Part shown: piece by piece, positions 1 through 7,874 of the stretch
Layout: each line of letters begins with the position of its first letter
How positions within the stretch are numbered: position 1 is the first letter of the stretch
Source of the DNA: Chitinophagales bacterium
Lineage (GTDB): Bacteria; Bacteroidota; Bacteroidia; Chitinophagales; UBA10324
Reading direction: 5' to 3'
Assembly (NCBI GenBank): GCA_019694975.1
Contig: JAIBAY010000005.1
Span: forward strand, 186,001 to 250,000
Length of the DNA: 64,000 nucleotides
The notes under the pieces: generated by a model
What the model was told of the DNA's origin: nothing
The model's input: only the letters and a program-made list of their open reading frames with translations
Databases searched by the model: none
Position numbers and translations under genes: made by a program

Positions 1-29
1 GCACCTAACAACAGGATTCTATTCATCAT
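1..29 (-). CDS. 5' end of a reverse-strand gene cut by the window edge
   Basis: Reading the minus strand from position 29 gives an ATG followed by a second ATG and then MMNRILLLG before the sequence leaves the window. A hydrophobic stretch so early suggests a signal peptide. It is divergent from the cytidine deaminase gene. In several Flavobacteria cdd lies beside the T9SS genes porU and porV, so an exported T9SS component is one guess, but nine residues cannot show this. The only real support is the start codon and the promoter-like box just upstream. Confidence 0.35.
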
Positions 30-46
30 CAAAAAAAATTAACTTG

Positions 47-54
47 CAAAAGTA
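47..54 (-). promoter_or_regulatory. Bacteroidota -7 box (TACTTTTG) for the edge gene
   Basis: The minus strand carries TACTTTTG, an exact match to TANNTTTG, 18 nt ahead of the ATG at 29. No convincing TTTG was seen about 19 nt further upstream, so only half of the promoter is supported. The same octamer in the same local context precedes the SRP RNA near 60375. Confidence 0.35.
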
Positions 55-125
55 ATCAACCGGCAGGTGACCTTTTAGCAATCAACATAAAATGATTTTC
101 ACCTTTGCGATGCGAATAAACTGAT

Positions 126-614
126 ATGAAGGAAACGCAACTGATCGTCGCTTATAAAGAACTGGAACATGCCGGTGAACTACCACCTGTCTTCCAGGAA
201 CTATTGCGGAAAGCCAAAGAAGCGGTGGGTGATGCCTATGCTCCATACTCCAATTTTTATGTAGGTGCCGCAGCGTTATTAGCAAATGGTGTGATGGTGA
301 AAGGCAGTAACCAGGAGAATGCATCATCGCCGGTTGGCATCTGTGCCGAGAGAGTAACCTTATCCGCTGTTTCTGCAATGTATCCCGGCATTGCCATTGA
401 AGCACTTGCCATTTCCGCAAAACCACTTAACCATACTTTGAACGAACCGGCGGCGCCTTGTGGCATTTGCCGGCAAACGATTGCTGAATATGAAGAGCGT
501 TTTAAGAAAAACATACAGATAATTCTGCAGGGAGAATCAGGTAAAATTCTATGGCTGCAGTCCGCACAAATCCTGTTACCGTTTTCTTTTGGAAGAGATG
601 ACCTGAACCCTTGA
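126..614 (+). CDS. cdd: cytidine deaminase
   Basis: Zinc hydrolase that deaminates cytidine and deoxycytidine to uridine and deoxyuridine in cytosolic pyrimidine salvage. The 162-residue protein has the family signature in order: a substrate-binding segment around APYSNFYVGAA, the catalytic zinc motif CAER (Cys ligand and proton-shuttle Glu) and the second zinc motif PCGICRQ with two Cys. It ends in the usual LLPFSFG tail of short homotetrameric CDAs, so it is complete, with a slightly long N-terminus. It is divergent from the edge gene and followed after about 100 bp by a disrupted glycosyltransferase. Identification is secure; the exact start is less so. Confidence 0.93.
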   Translation: MKETQLIVAYKELEHAGELPPVFQELLRKAKEAVGDAYAPYSNFYVGAAALLANGVMVKGSNQENASSPVGICAERVTLSAVSAMYPGIAIEALAISAKPLNHTLNEPAAPCGICRQTIAEYEERFKKNIQIILQGESGKILWLQSAQILLPFSFGRDDLNP

Positions 615-712
615 TCAACGCAGGCAACGTCTTTCCATAACCTGGCAACTTGCCATGAATGTTGTTTATCGGTTCTGATATGCCACGAAAAGAAGCTGCT
701 GTTGCTTTTTGA

Positions 713-1330
713 ATGCTCTGCCTGAGCCTGCTGCTGCTGTGGCTCTACAAATTTCCATTTCTCGGTTTAACTTACTTCTGGGATGAGAGTTGGTCATATG
801 GCGTCGCTATCAATAAAGTGGCGGAAGGCACTCCCAGTCTCCTGCCCTCCAGCCTTTCTCCCGAACTCTCGCGCGGACATCCGCTCATGTACTATTTTAT
901 CAATGCGATTGTTGCCAAAACATTTGGGTTCTCACCTTTTGTAATGCATACCTTTTCGCTGCTTATCGCTTCCGCTTTCCTCATCGCATTTTTTTTCATG
1001 CTGCTTCGATTTTCAAACCCTGCATTCGCCTTGCTTGGTTCCCTCCTCCTATTGACACAGGAAGTTTTTATCGTACAATCGTCATTTATGCTGCCCGAGG
1101 TTTTTATCTCCTTACTGGTGATGACAACGATCTTTCTCCTGGTCACTGACCGCATTTTTCTTTACATCATCTCTGCTACTTTACTGGTTTTAACCAAAGA
1201 GTCGGGACTTGTGGTCGCTACCGCTACAGGAATCGTTTATGCCGTACAACTTCTCAGACAGCAGTACTCCGAGAAAAAGTATTCACTGACAACCCTGTTA
1301 AAAAAAGTCTGCCGGTATTTCTTCCCGTAA
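713..1330 (+). CDS. GT39/ArnT-like membrane glycosyltransferase, N-terminal fragment (frameshifted)
   Basis: Hydrophobic 205-residue reading frame with several membrane segments. The N-terminal WDESWSYG segment recalls the acidic DE motif in the first periplasmic loop of GT39/GT83 lipid-linked sugar transferases (PMT/ArnT type), which use polyprenyl-phosphate sugars at the outer face of the inner membrane. The frame stops at 1330, while the rest of the protein continues in the -1 frame (next entry). The break lies at an A7 run at about 1300-1306: zero frame TTA AAA AAA GTC. An in-frame ATG at 680 is separated from the ATG at 713 by ten codons and a TGA, so the true N-terminus may also be broken. 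It is a pseudogene, a sequencing error in a homopolymer, or a case of slippage. Sugar donor and acceptor are unknown. Confidence 0.6.
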   Translation: MLCLSLLLLWLYKFPFLGLTYFWDESWSYGVAINKVAEGTPSLLPSSLSPELSRGHPLMYYFINAIVAKTFGFSPFVMHTFSLLIASAFLIAFFFMLLRFSNPAFALLGSLLLLTQEVFIVQSSFMLPEVFISLLVMTTIFLLVTDRIFLYIISATLLVLTKESGLVVATATGIVYAVQLLRQQYSEKKYSLTTLLKKVCRYFFP

Positions 1331-1350
1331 TAACAGGAATTCTCTTTTAC

Positions 1351-2127
1351 GTGATCCAGAAATTAACGTACGGCTGGTTCCTTTTTCCATTACATGTTCA
1401 GATGGCGGATTTCAGTTGGGCTAAGATCAGCAATCACTTGCTGGTGGTGTGGCTATTTGTTTTTTGGGGCTATGGGAGAGAGGAACTTTTTGTATTGGTG
1501 GCATTAACAGTTTGCCTGGTATCAATTTCCTGTTTGTGGCAGCATAAAAAATACAACAAGCAACTGTGGAAAGTTACGATAACGGCCTGCTTTGTTTTCT
1601 GCTGTTATACTGCTTTTACGGCCATCAACTTTATTTCTCTACGATACCTGATTCCACTCATTTCCCTGTTAATTTTCCTGGTAAGCATTTGGGGATATCA
1701 TTTGTATTTGAAGGGATATAAGTTTACAGGCTTCTTGCTTGCTATATGCATCGCATTTGCATTCCACCATGATTTTACTTCGGAACCTACCTGGATGGAT
1801 GATGTTTCCCTCAACTATGCAGATAATATTACCGTGCAACAAGCCGCAATCGGTTACATGGAAAGCACTTCAGTCAGAACTGCAAGCATCTGCACCAGCT
1901 ATACGTTGTACTTTTTATTGACACACCCTGAACTTTCCGCACTTGACGGTCCAGCCTTTTCTAATGTAATGGGCGATACCTTGAACTACAATGCGGATTA
2001 TTTCATCTTCTGTAATTATCCATTGATCGGAAGTTACTATGATGCAGTGAAATCGGATGAAGAATTTTATTCGGTCAAAAGATTTGAACATGGCAATGCC
2101 TGGTGCGAGATTTTTGCCCGGAAATAA
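1351..2127 (+). CDS. GT39/ArnT-like membrane glycosyltransferase, C-terminal fragment
   Basis: Continuation of the preceding reading frame. It is written from a GTG at 1351, but the frame is open further upstream and reads SLPVFLPVITGILFYVI directly from the A7 run near 1305, so this is not an independent gene. The 258 residues hold several membrane helices, the IQKLTYGWFLFP segment commonly seen in the middle of GT39-like proteins, and a soluble C-terminal domain of about 100 residues. Joined by a one-base shift the product would be about 470 residues, normal for the family. The expression state is undecidable from sequence alone. Confidence 0.6.
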   Translation: MIQKLTYGWFLFPLHVQMADFSWAKISNHLLVVWLFVFWGYGREELFVLVALTVCLVSISCLWQHKKYNKQLWKVTITACFVFCCYTAFTAINFISLRYLIPLISLLIFLVSIWGYHLYLKGYKFTGFLLAICIAFAFHHDFTSEPTWMDDVSLNYADNITVQQAAIGYMESTSVRTASICTSYTLYFLLTHPELSALDGPAFSNVMGDTLNYNADYFIFCNYPLIGSYYDAVKSDEEFYSVKRFEHGNAWCEIFARK

Positions 2128-2290
2128 CATCAACCCGGTTCCGCCATGTGTTGCAGATCTTATAGCAGGTGTTTCATTTTAACGACGGGGTTTTATTTAC
2201 CATTTACTTCCGGTAACTTCGCCAACCTGCAGCAGTGCGGATTATAAAGACTGTTTCATTCCAGATTAGTTCATCTACAAACGACAACAC

Positions 2291-3508
2291 ATGATTGAAA
2301 CTTTAAAAGTCAATCACATCGAACTTGAAGAAAAATACGGTGCACACAACTATCATCCATTACCGGTGGTGTTGGCAAAAGGAAAAGGTGTTTTCGTATG
2401 GGACACTGATGGCAAGCGGTATTTTGATTTCCTTTCTGCCTATTCGGCCGTCAACCAGGGCCATTGTCATCCGCGTATTATAGATGCGTTAACGGAACAG
2501 GCGCAGCAACTCACGCTGACCTCCAGGGCATTCTATAATAACGTGCTCGGTGAATATGAGCAGTATGTTACCACGATGTTCGGCTATGATAAAGTGATGC
2601 CTGTAAATTCGGGCGCTGAAGCAGTGGAAACAGCACTCAAACTTTGCCGCAAGTGGGGACATAAAGTGAAAGGTATTGCGGAGGGCACGGCTAAAATTAT
2701 TGTTTGCTCAGAAAATTTTCACGGCCGGACGATTGGCATCATTTCATTCTCCAGTGATCCGCCATCAAAAGACGGATTCGGGCCGTTGCTGCCGGGCTTT
2801 GTAACCGTGCCCTACAATAATCTGCCTGCACTGCATGAAGCCTTGCAGGATCCGTCGGTTGCCGGATTCCTGGTAGAACCTATACAGGGTGAAGCAGGTG
2901 TGCATGTGCCGGATGACGGTTACCTGGCCGGTGCATATAAAATGTGCAAGGAAAAAAATGTATTGTTTTTGGGTGATGAAATTCAAACCGGCCTTGCCCG
3001 CACCGGCAGAATGCTGTGCTGCGATTATGAAGATGTACATCCTGACATCTTAATACTTGGGAAAGCGCTTTCAGGCGGCGTGCTGCCGGTTTCTGCCGTG
3101 CTTGCCAATGATGAGATTATGCTCACTATAAAACCCGGAGAGCATGGCTCAACTTATGGCGGCAATCCGCTTGCCTGCAAAGTGGCCATCGCAGCCCTGG
3201 AAGTGATTAAGGATGAACAGCTGGCTGAACGTGCCTTTTACCTGGGAAATCTGCTGCGGGCAGCACTGAGCAGCATCAATACTGATGTTATTAAACTGGT
3301 GAGAGGAAAAGGATTATTAAATGCAATTGTGGTGCAACCCGGCAATGGAAAAGAAGCATGGGATCTCTGCCTGGCATTAAAGGATAACGGATTGCTTGCC
3401 AAGCCAACACATGGAGATAAAATCAGATTCGCCCCACCGTTGGTAATTACTGAAGAACAATTGATGGAATGCGTGGAGATCATACGGCGCACGGTAGCAT
3501 CGTTTTGA
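2291..3508 (+). CDS. rocD: ornithine--oxo-acid transaminase
   Basis: PLP-dependent class III aminotransferase that transfers the delta-amino group of ornithine to 2-oxoglutarate, giving glutamate semialdehyde in arginine/ornithine breakdown and proline formation. The 405-residue length is normal. Visible features: the N-terminal [16 protein letters not shown] segment characteristic of ornithine aminotransferase, [10 protein letters not shown] (phosphate/cofactor region, about 106-115), the LGDEIQTGL aspartate that contacts the PLP ring (about 228-236), and the Schiff-base lysine in ILGKALSGG (Lys258). It stands alone, more than 150 bp from its neighbours. Specificity for ornithine rather than another omega-amino acid rests on overall similarity to the OAT subgroup. 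Confidence 0.92.
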   Translation: MIETLKVNHIELEEKYGAHNYHPLPVVLAKGKGVFVWDTDGKRYFDFLSAYSAVNQGHCHPRIIDALTEQAQQLTLTSRAFYNNVLGEYEQYVTTMFGYDKVMPVNSGAEAVETALKLCRKWGHKVKGIAEGTAKIIVCSENFHGRTIGIISFSSDPPSKDGFGPLLPGFVTVPYNNLPALHEALQDPSVAGFLVEPIQGEAGVHVPDDGYLAGAYKMCKEKNVLFLGDEIQTGLARTGRMLCCDYEDVHPDILILGKALSGGVLPVSAVLANDEIMLTIKPGEHGSTYGGNPLACKVAIAALEVIKDEQLAERAFYLGNLLRAALSSINTDVIKLVRGKGLLNAIVVQPGNGKEAWDLCLALKDNGLLAKPTHGDKIRFAPPLVITEEQLMECVEIIRRTVASF

Positions 3509-3636
3509 TGCGCAGTTGAATCGCAGTCTGTATACAAAACACTTTCAAAATTCAGGAATCGTCACCTGCATAAAATGTCAGGATTCACCTGCTGTAATCA
3601 AAAACTGAACACTTAAAGCTCAGGACTAACTACTCA

Positions 3637-4041
3637 CTACTTTATCATCACCCCGCGTTTTCCAATCACCGGTATCTCCGTAAAATTATTTTCCACAATA
3701 CTTTCCGTAACAAATACATAACGCTTGTCGAAGAGTGTGCCCTGGTACCAGAAGCTCACCCAAAATTCATTCGTGATGCCAAACAGGCGCTTGTCAATCC
3801 ATTCCACTTTTACATATTGTCCTGCGCTTACATGTTCAAAAAACTGGCGGAGCGTGCTGGTCTTTATTTCCCTGCCTTCGAGGTTACCATAGCCCTGCGA
3901 ACTGATCAGGACACCATCAATCCGGCCATTTTTCATATTGATGAGATACACGTTCCATTCTTCCAACCCTTTTTCATCGAGGTCAGGAATTACTGCCACT
4001 GCAACATCCTGCACTTTTTCAATCAAAATATCTTTAATCAT
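3637..4041 (-). CDS. conserved hypothetical protein, 134 aa
   Basis: A soluble, mixed-charge 134-residue protein without signal peptide or membrane segments. It starts MIKDILIEKVQDVAVAV and ends with GKRGVMIK. Regularly spaced aromatic and beta-prone stretches (WNVYLIN, YVKVEW, FWVSFWYQG) suggest a compact beta-rich fold. I do not recognise a Pfam family, though I have the impression of similar short proteins in other Bacteroidota. It lies alone between rocD (convergent) and the serine hydrolase. Coding quality looks good, with plausible amino-acid composition and a clean start, but no function can be assigned. Confidence 0.65.
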   Translation of the reverse strand: MIKDILIEKVQDVAVAVIPDLDEKGLEEWNVYLINMKNGRIDGVLISSQGYGNLEGREIKTSTLRQFFEHVSAGQYVKVEWIDKRLFGITNEFWVSFWYQGTLFDKRYVFVTESIVENNFTEIPVIGKRGVMIK

Positions 4042-4267
4042 CTTATTTACCTTTTCATAAACTGATTAAAATTAGAACATAAAAATCCGACAATCATTGC
4101 AATTGATGACGGATAATCATTTGCAAAATTCCGGGAGAAAATAAAACGAACAAGATTTATTCCCGGGCCTTTTTATAAAGCAATACCGAAAGCTCCATTG
4201 TTATGCACTTCCGCTAATGAGTGTTGCAGTGCAGTCGGCTTTGATTCCGGGGTCGCAATGCTCATCC

Positions 4268-5401
4268 TTAAAAAACGGCTATGGCCCAATCAACCATGTC
4301 ATATACTTCGCGGTAGGCATTGAGCATTTTTGGTCCCCGCTGATGTCCGAGCCTGACGATAACCATGTGCTTATCCGGGATACAGATGATCCATTGTCCG
4401 TTCAGACCACGTGCATAAAAAATGTTTCCTCGCTCTGGCATGAGCCACCATTGATAGCCGTAATAATCAGTCACTTTGCCTGTTTCATCGGGTAAATTCA
4501 CCGGCGAAAGCGATTGCTGCACATAACCGGCAGAAACAATTTGCGTACCGCGCCAGTTGCCATGATGCAGATACAGATCACCGATGCGCGCGAAATCACG
4601 TGCATTGGAATTAAAACAGCAATAAGCTTTTTCAATGCCTCCGTCATGATCGAGCGACCATAACGCATCCTGCTCCGCTCCGATCGGTTGCCATAATTTA
4701 AGAGAGGCATAGTCACTGATCGTTTGCCCGGTTGCAGCCTGCAATACCATCGATAACAACTGTGTATCGCCGCTGCGGTAGGCGAAGGTTTTGCCCGGTG
4801 CTCCGGTCAGCCGCAGTTCACTCATCTGTTGGTATAAAGAAGTTCCGTAGTATCCCTTTGTCGTCTGCGAGAGCAGTCCTGAATAGCTCTCGTCCCAATC
4901 GGTACTGCTGCTCATCATCAGCAGGTTCCTGATGGTCACCGATTTCATTGCAGGATCCATAAAATCCTTTATATAGTCTCCTATAGGATCATCGAGTGAC
5001 CGGATGGCTCCTTCGTCCAATGCAATGCCTGTCAATATTCCAATAATTGATTTTGAACAGGAGAATGAATTCGATCGTGAAGATGCACTGTAGTGATCCC
5101 AATATTCTTCGTAACAGATTGAATCATTTTTCAAAACAACAAAAGCCACGGTTTTTATTGAATCCAATTCGTGGCGCAGCGCTGCCGGCGGCCTTATCTT
5201 ATTGTAGTTTATGGCAAGCGGCCATGGTTGCGCTGCGCCAGCTTTCACGGTTCGATTGGAAAAGAGCAGATAGTCATCTATATCTGCATAGTTGTAAACG
5301 ATCGCCTTATAGATGTAATTGTTACCCGTCAGCGTTGTGTACAGCAATACCAACGCCGCCATCAGTGGCAATGCAAGAAAGATCCATCTGCGGCGCCTCA
5401 C
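4268..5401 (-). CDS. serine hydrolase, class C beta-lactamase/PBP-like family
   Basis: A 377-residue protein anchored by one N-terminal membrane segment (about residues 5-25 after RRRR), so the catalytic domain should sit outside the inner membrane. It has the serine beta-lactamase fold signature: SxxK as SCSK (Ser114, Lys117), followed by a YRSGDTQLL segment in the place of the Tyr motif, and a late GLNGQWI segment where the KTG-like motif usually lies. Such proteins include esterases, D-aminopeptidases and 6-aminohexanoate hydrolases, so the substrate is open; a true beta-lactamase is less likely. The start is a GTG that overlaps the lipB stop by 4 nt (GTGA), indicating translational coupling with lipB. 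Confidence 0.82.
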   Translation of the reverse strand: MRRRRWIFLALPLMAALVLLYTTLTGNNYIYKAIVYNYADIDDYLLFSNRTVKAGAAQPWPLAINYNKIRPPAALRHELDSIKTVAFVVLKNDSICYEEYWDHYSASSRSNSFSCSKSIIGILTGIALDEGAIRSLDDPIGDYIKDFMDPAMKSVTIRNLLMMSSSTDWDESYSGLLSQTTKGYYGTSLYQQMSELRLTGAPGKTFAYRSGDTQLLSMVLQAATGQTISDYASLKLWQPIGAEQDALWSLDHDGGIEKAYCCFNSNARDFARIGDLYLHHGNWRGTQIVSAGYVQQSLSPVNLPDETGKVTDYYGYQWWLMPERGNIFYARGLNGQWIICIPDKHMVIVRLGHQRGPKMLNAYREVYDMVDWAIAVF

Positions 5402-6159
5402 CGTTTTTCATCTGTTAAACGCGCCTGGAAAACTGCCGCAAAATGAGACCGCAACTGTGCTTTAACAGTTTCGAAGTTCAATGGTTCGCCTAATTCCTTT
5501 TGCATGGAAGTGACACTTTTATCATAAATGCCACAAGGAATAATATGATTGAAGTAACCGAGATCAGTATTCACATTAAATGCGAAACCGTGCATCGTAA
5601 CCCAGCGGCTGCAACGGACACCAATAGCACATATTTTCCTGGCGCGCGAAGGCTTTTCAGGATCAAGCCATACACCGGTTTCCCCCTTCGAGCGGCCTGC
5701 GGTGATGCCATATTCCTGTAAGGTGAGAATGACGGATTCTTCCAGCAGCCGAAGGTATTTTCCAATATCTGTAAAAAAATAATCGAGGTCAAGTATCGGG
5801 TAGCCGACGATTTGGCCCGGCCCATGATATGTGATATCGCCGCCACGGTTAATCCTGAAAAAAGTGATGCCTTTTTCACGCAACCCTTCCTCATTGATCA
5901 GCAGGTTACTCATTGAACCGCTTTTACCCAGTGTATAAACATGCGGATGCTCGCAAAAAAGAAGAAAATGCCTCGGCTGAAAATCAGGATCAGGATGACT
6001 CCGCTGTGCAATCTTTCCTTTTATGATGCCGGAGAATAAAGCCTCCTGGTAATCCCAGGCTTCTTTATATCCGATAATGCCAAGGTCACGGAATTCAACA
6101 TCCTGCAAGGCAGGATGATTTATGCTATGGATTTCTGTTATTGCTTTATCGCTTTGCAT
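5398..6159 (-). CDS. lipB: lipoyl(octanoyl) transferase
   Basis: Moves octanoate from octanoyl-ACP to the lipoyl domains of 2-oxo acid dehydrogenases and glycine cleavage H protein, the first step of endogenous lipoate synthesis in the cytosol. The 253 residues include the family signature RGGDITYHGPGQ (about 105-116), the catalytic Lys in ARKICAIG (Lys175) and the acyl-accepting Cys in IIPCGI (Cys209). It is slightly longer than E. coli LipB owing to an N-terminal extension of about 30 residues. It is the first gene of a two-gene unit with the serine hydrolase. No lipA is present in the window. Confidence 0.93.
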   Translation of the reverse strand: MQSDKAITEIHSINHPALQDVEFRDLGIIGYKEAWDYQEALFSGIIKGKIAQRSHPDPDFQPRHFLLFCEHPHVYTLGKSGSMSNLLINEEGLREKGITFFRINRGGDITYHGPGQIVGYPILDLDYFFTDIGKYLRLLEESVILTLQEYGITAGRSKGETGVWLDPEKPSRARKICAIGVRCSRWVTMHGFAFNVNTDLGYFNHIIPCGIYDKSVTSMQKELGEPLNFETVKAQLRSHFAAVFQARLTDEKR

Positions 6160-6272
6160 CTGTTATATGAATTTATCTGATCGGCACATTTGGATTCACT
6201 CTGTGTAAGGATTTCTTTGGACTCCCTGCAGAACAGTTAACCACATAAAATAATTCATCCGTTCTCCTGCCC

Positions 6273-6316
6273 TTATAAAAACATCCCCGCCTGTTTACTG
6301 AAAGCAAGCGGGGATG
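6273..6316 (-). terminator. intrinsic terminator after the SIS isomerase gene
   Basis: CATCCCCGC at 6282-6290 and GCGGGGATG at 6308-6316 form a perfect 9-bp stem. On the minus strand it is followed by a U-rich tract (TTTTTATAA), a standard Rho-independent terminator 20 bp past the isomerase stop. Confidence 0.85.
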
Positions 6317-6337
6317 AGATCACAACAAAAACCAATT

Positions 6338-7318
6338 TTAATTTGCCAGTTCAGCTTTAAGATATTCAATCACATTTACTTCAACGGGATCCACCTTCCT
6401 GATTTCAGCAAGGTAATAAGAAACCCAATCACCAAGATGAATCAGGTACAATGCCTTTTCGATGATGCTGTCGCCTTTCGAATACACTTCAATAATGTTG
6501 GGAGTGTATTGAGAGATGATATTCTTTGCGATGTTCATCCTTTGCTGTATCCTGGGATAATCGGTATCATTTCTCAGTAAAACCACCGCATATTTACCGG
6601 ATGCCCTCCAGCCTACCAGTTCATTATGATTCATTTCAGGAATTACATGGTGCCAGCACAATACTTTTGAATTTTCATTTAATTGCTGTCTCCACCGCAT
6701 TGCCACTGCCTCCATACTGGCAGCACTGTAAATCACTGTCATTTTCTTATTCATTTTCCTGGCAATGGACTTTGCCAGTTTCATAATGCGTTTCTCCTCT
6801 TTGTTCAAGTGTGCGATAGCTTCCTGTATTCCCACTATGAAGCCATCATCAATCAGGTTATAATAAGAGAGAATAAACAACTGCTGCATGAAAGAATAAG
6901 CCAGGCAAGCACGTGGTGGCATGCCTCCTGGAATAGTGACATAGTCAAGTCCGGCGGTTTTGGCAATAGACATCATGGAGCCACCGGAAGTGACACAAAC
7001 GATCTTACAGTTTTTCTTAATGCCGTCTTCCATGGCATGCAATGTTTCTTCTGTATTCCCAGAATAAGAAGAAGCGATCAGCAAGGTATGTTCATCTGCA
7101 AACTCGGGAAGCAGGTAATCCTTACAAACAATGAATGGCAGTTTCATCTTTTCAGATATCAATTCCGCCACGAGGTGAGCTCCGATACCGGAACCGCCGA
7201 GCCCGGCAACAACAACATTGCGAATCTCTTTGTGCCGTGGCGATAACTTTATTTTCCGGCCGATTTCTATGGCCTCTGCCATCTGCTTTGTAAAATTTGC
7301 GATCAGGTTATCCATCAT
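6338..7318 (-). CDS. bifunctional phosphoglucose/phosphomannose isomerase (SIS domain)
   Basis: A 326-residue protein with two SIS (sugar isomerase) subdomains. The first has GLGGSGIGAH (about 39-48) and the phosphate-binding SSYSGNTEET (about 83-92), with a further CVTSGGSM loop. The C-terminal half carries the PMNHNELVGW-type segment (here EMNHNELVGW) that marks the archaeal/bacterial bifunctional PGI/PMI family. It interconverts glucose-6-P or mannose-6-P with fructose-6-P in the cytosol. Its start is only 33 bp from the divergent yraN start, so the two promoters must overlap. Family assignment is firm; dual specificity is inferred from the family. Confidence 0.88.
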   Translation of the reverse strand: MMDNLIANFTKQMAEAIEIGRKIKLSPRHKEIRNVVVAGLGGSGIGAHLVAELISEKMKLPFIVCKDYLLPEFADEHTLLIASSYSGNTEETLHAMEDGIKKNCKIVCVTSGGSMMSIAKTAGLDYVTIPGGMPPRACLAYSFMQQLFILSYYNLIDDGFIVGIQEAIAHLNKEEKRIMKLAKSIARKMNKKMTVIYSAASMEAVAMRWRQQLNENSKVLCWHHVIPEMNHNELVGWRASGKYAVVLLRNDTDYPRIQQRMNIAKNIISQYTPNIIEVYSKGDSIIEKALYLIHLGDWVSYYLAEIRKVDPVEVNVIEYLKAELAN

Positions 7319-7351
7319 AATTTATTATTTTTAGTTACAATTTCCGAATCA

Positions 7352-7717
7352 ATGAGTAAACATAATGAATTGGGGGTGAAAGGTGAAATATTAGCACTTG
7401 AATTTCTGGAAAAAAAGGGATATACGGTGCTGGAAATCAACTGGCGGTTTGAAAGAACGGAAATTGACATCATCGCCCGGCAGCAAAATACACTGGTCAT
7501 TATTGAGGTAAAAACAAGAACCGGCAATCACTTCGGGTTTCCTGAACAGGCCGTAGGAGCTGAAAAACAACGGAATATCGCTGTTGCAACCGAAGAATAT
7601 CTCGAACGCAACAATCTTGACATGGATGTGAGGTTTGACGTCATTTCCATCACCTTTAAAAATGATATCCCGGAAATATTTCATATTGAGGATGCCTTCT
7701 TCCCCTATGAAATATGA
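7352..7717 (+). CDS. YraN family (UPF0102) nuclease-fold protein
   Basis: A 121-residue protein of the restriction-endonuclease-like superfamily. It shows the family core: an N-terminal helix (LGVKGEILALEFLEKKGY), the E-D-ExK active-site arrangement in RTEIDIIARQ (Asp) and LVIIEVKTRTG (Glu and Lys), and the C-terminal VRFDVISI strand. The normal length is 115-125 residues. YraN proteins resemble Holliday-junction resolvases and are often near rnhB or DNA-processing genes, but the physiological role is not established. It is divergent from the isomerase, with 33 bp between starts. Confidence 0.88.
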   Translation: MSKHNELGVKGEILALEFLEKKGYTVLEINWRFERTEIDIIARQQNTLVIIEVKTRTGNHFGFPEQAVGAEKQRNIAVATEEYLERNNLDMDVRFDVISITFKNDIPEIFHIEDAFFPYEI

Positions 7718-7813
7718 GCAACGGCTTATTCATTGAATACTGATCCGCCTGATGCAACCGGCTAAGGTTATCTAATCTGCAATTTGTCTTTTCTTTCCTT
7801 CCTAATACAACAT

Positions 7814-7847
7814 ATAAAAAACTGCCTCCGCAATGTTGCAGAGGCAG
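7814..7847 (-). terminator. intrinsic terminator of the M4 protease gene
   Basis: CTGCCTC (7822-7828) pairs with GAGGCAG (7841-7847), with an inner GCAA/TTGC extension. Read on the minus strand the stem is followed by six T residues (7821-7816). It lies 28 bp beyond the protease stop and has no T run on the plus-strand side. Confidence 0.8.
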
Positions 7848-7874
7848 ATTACGGTTTTAACTATTGATGCAAAA

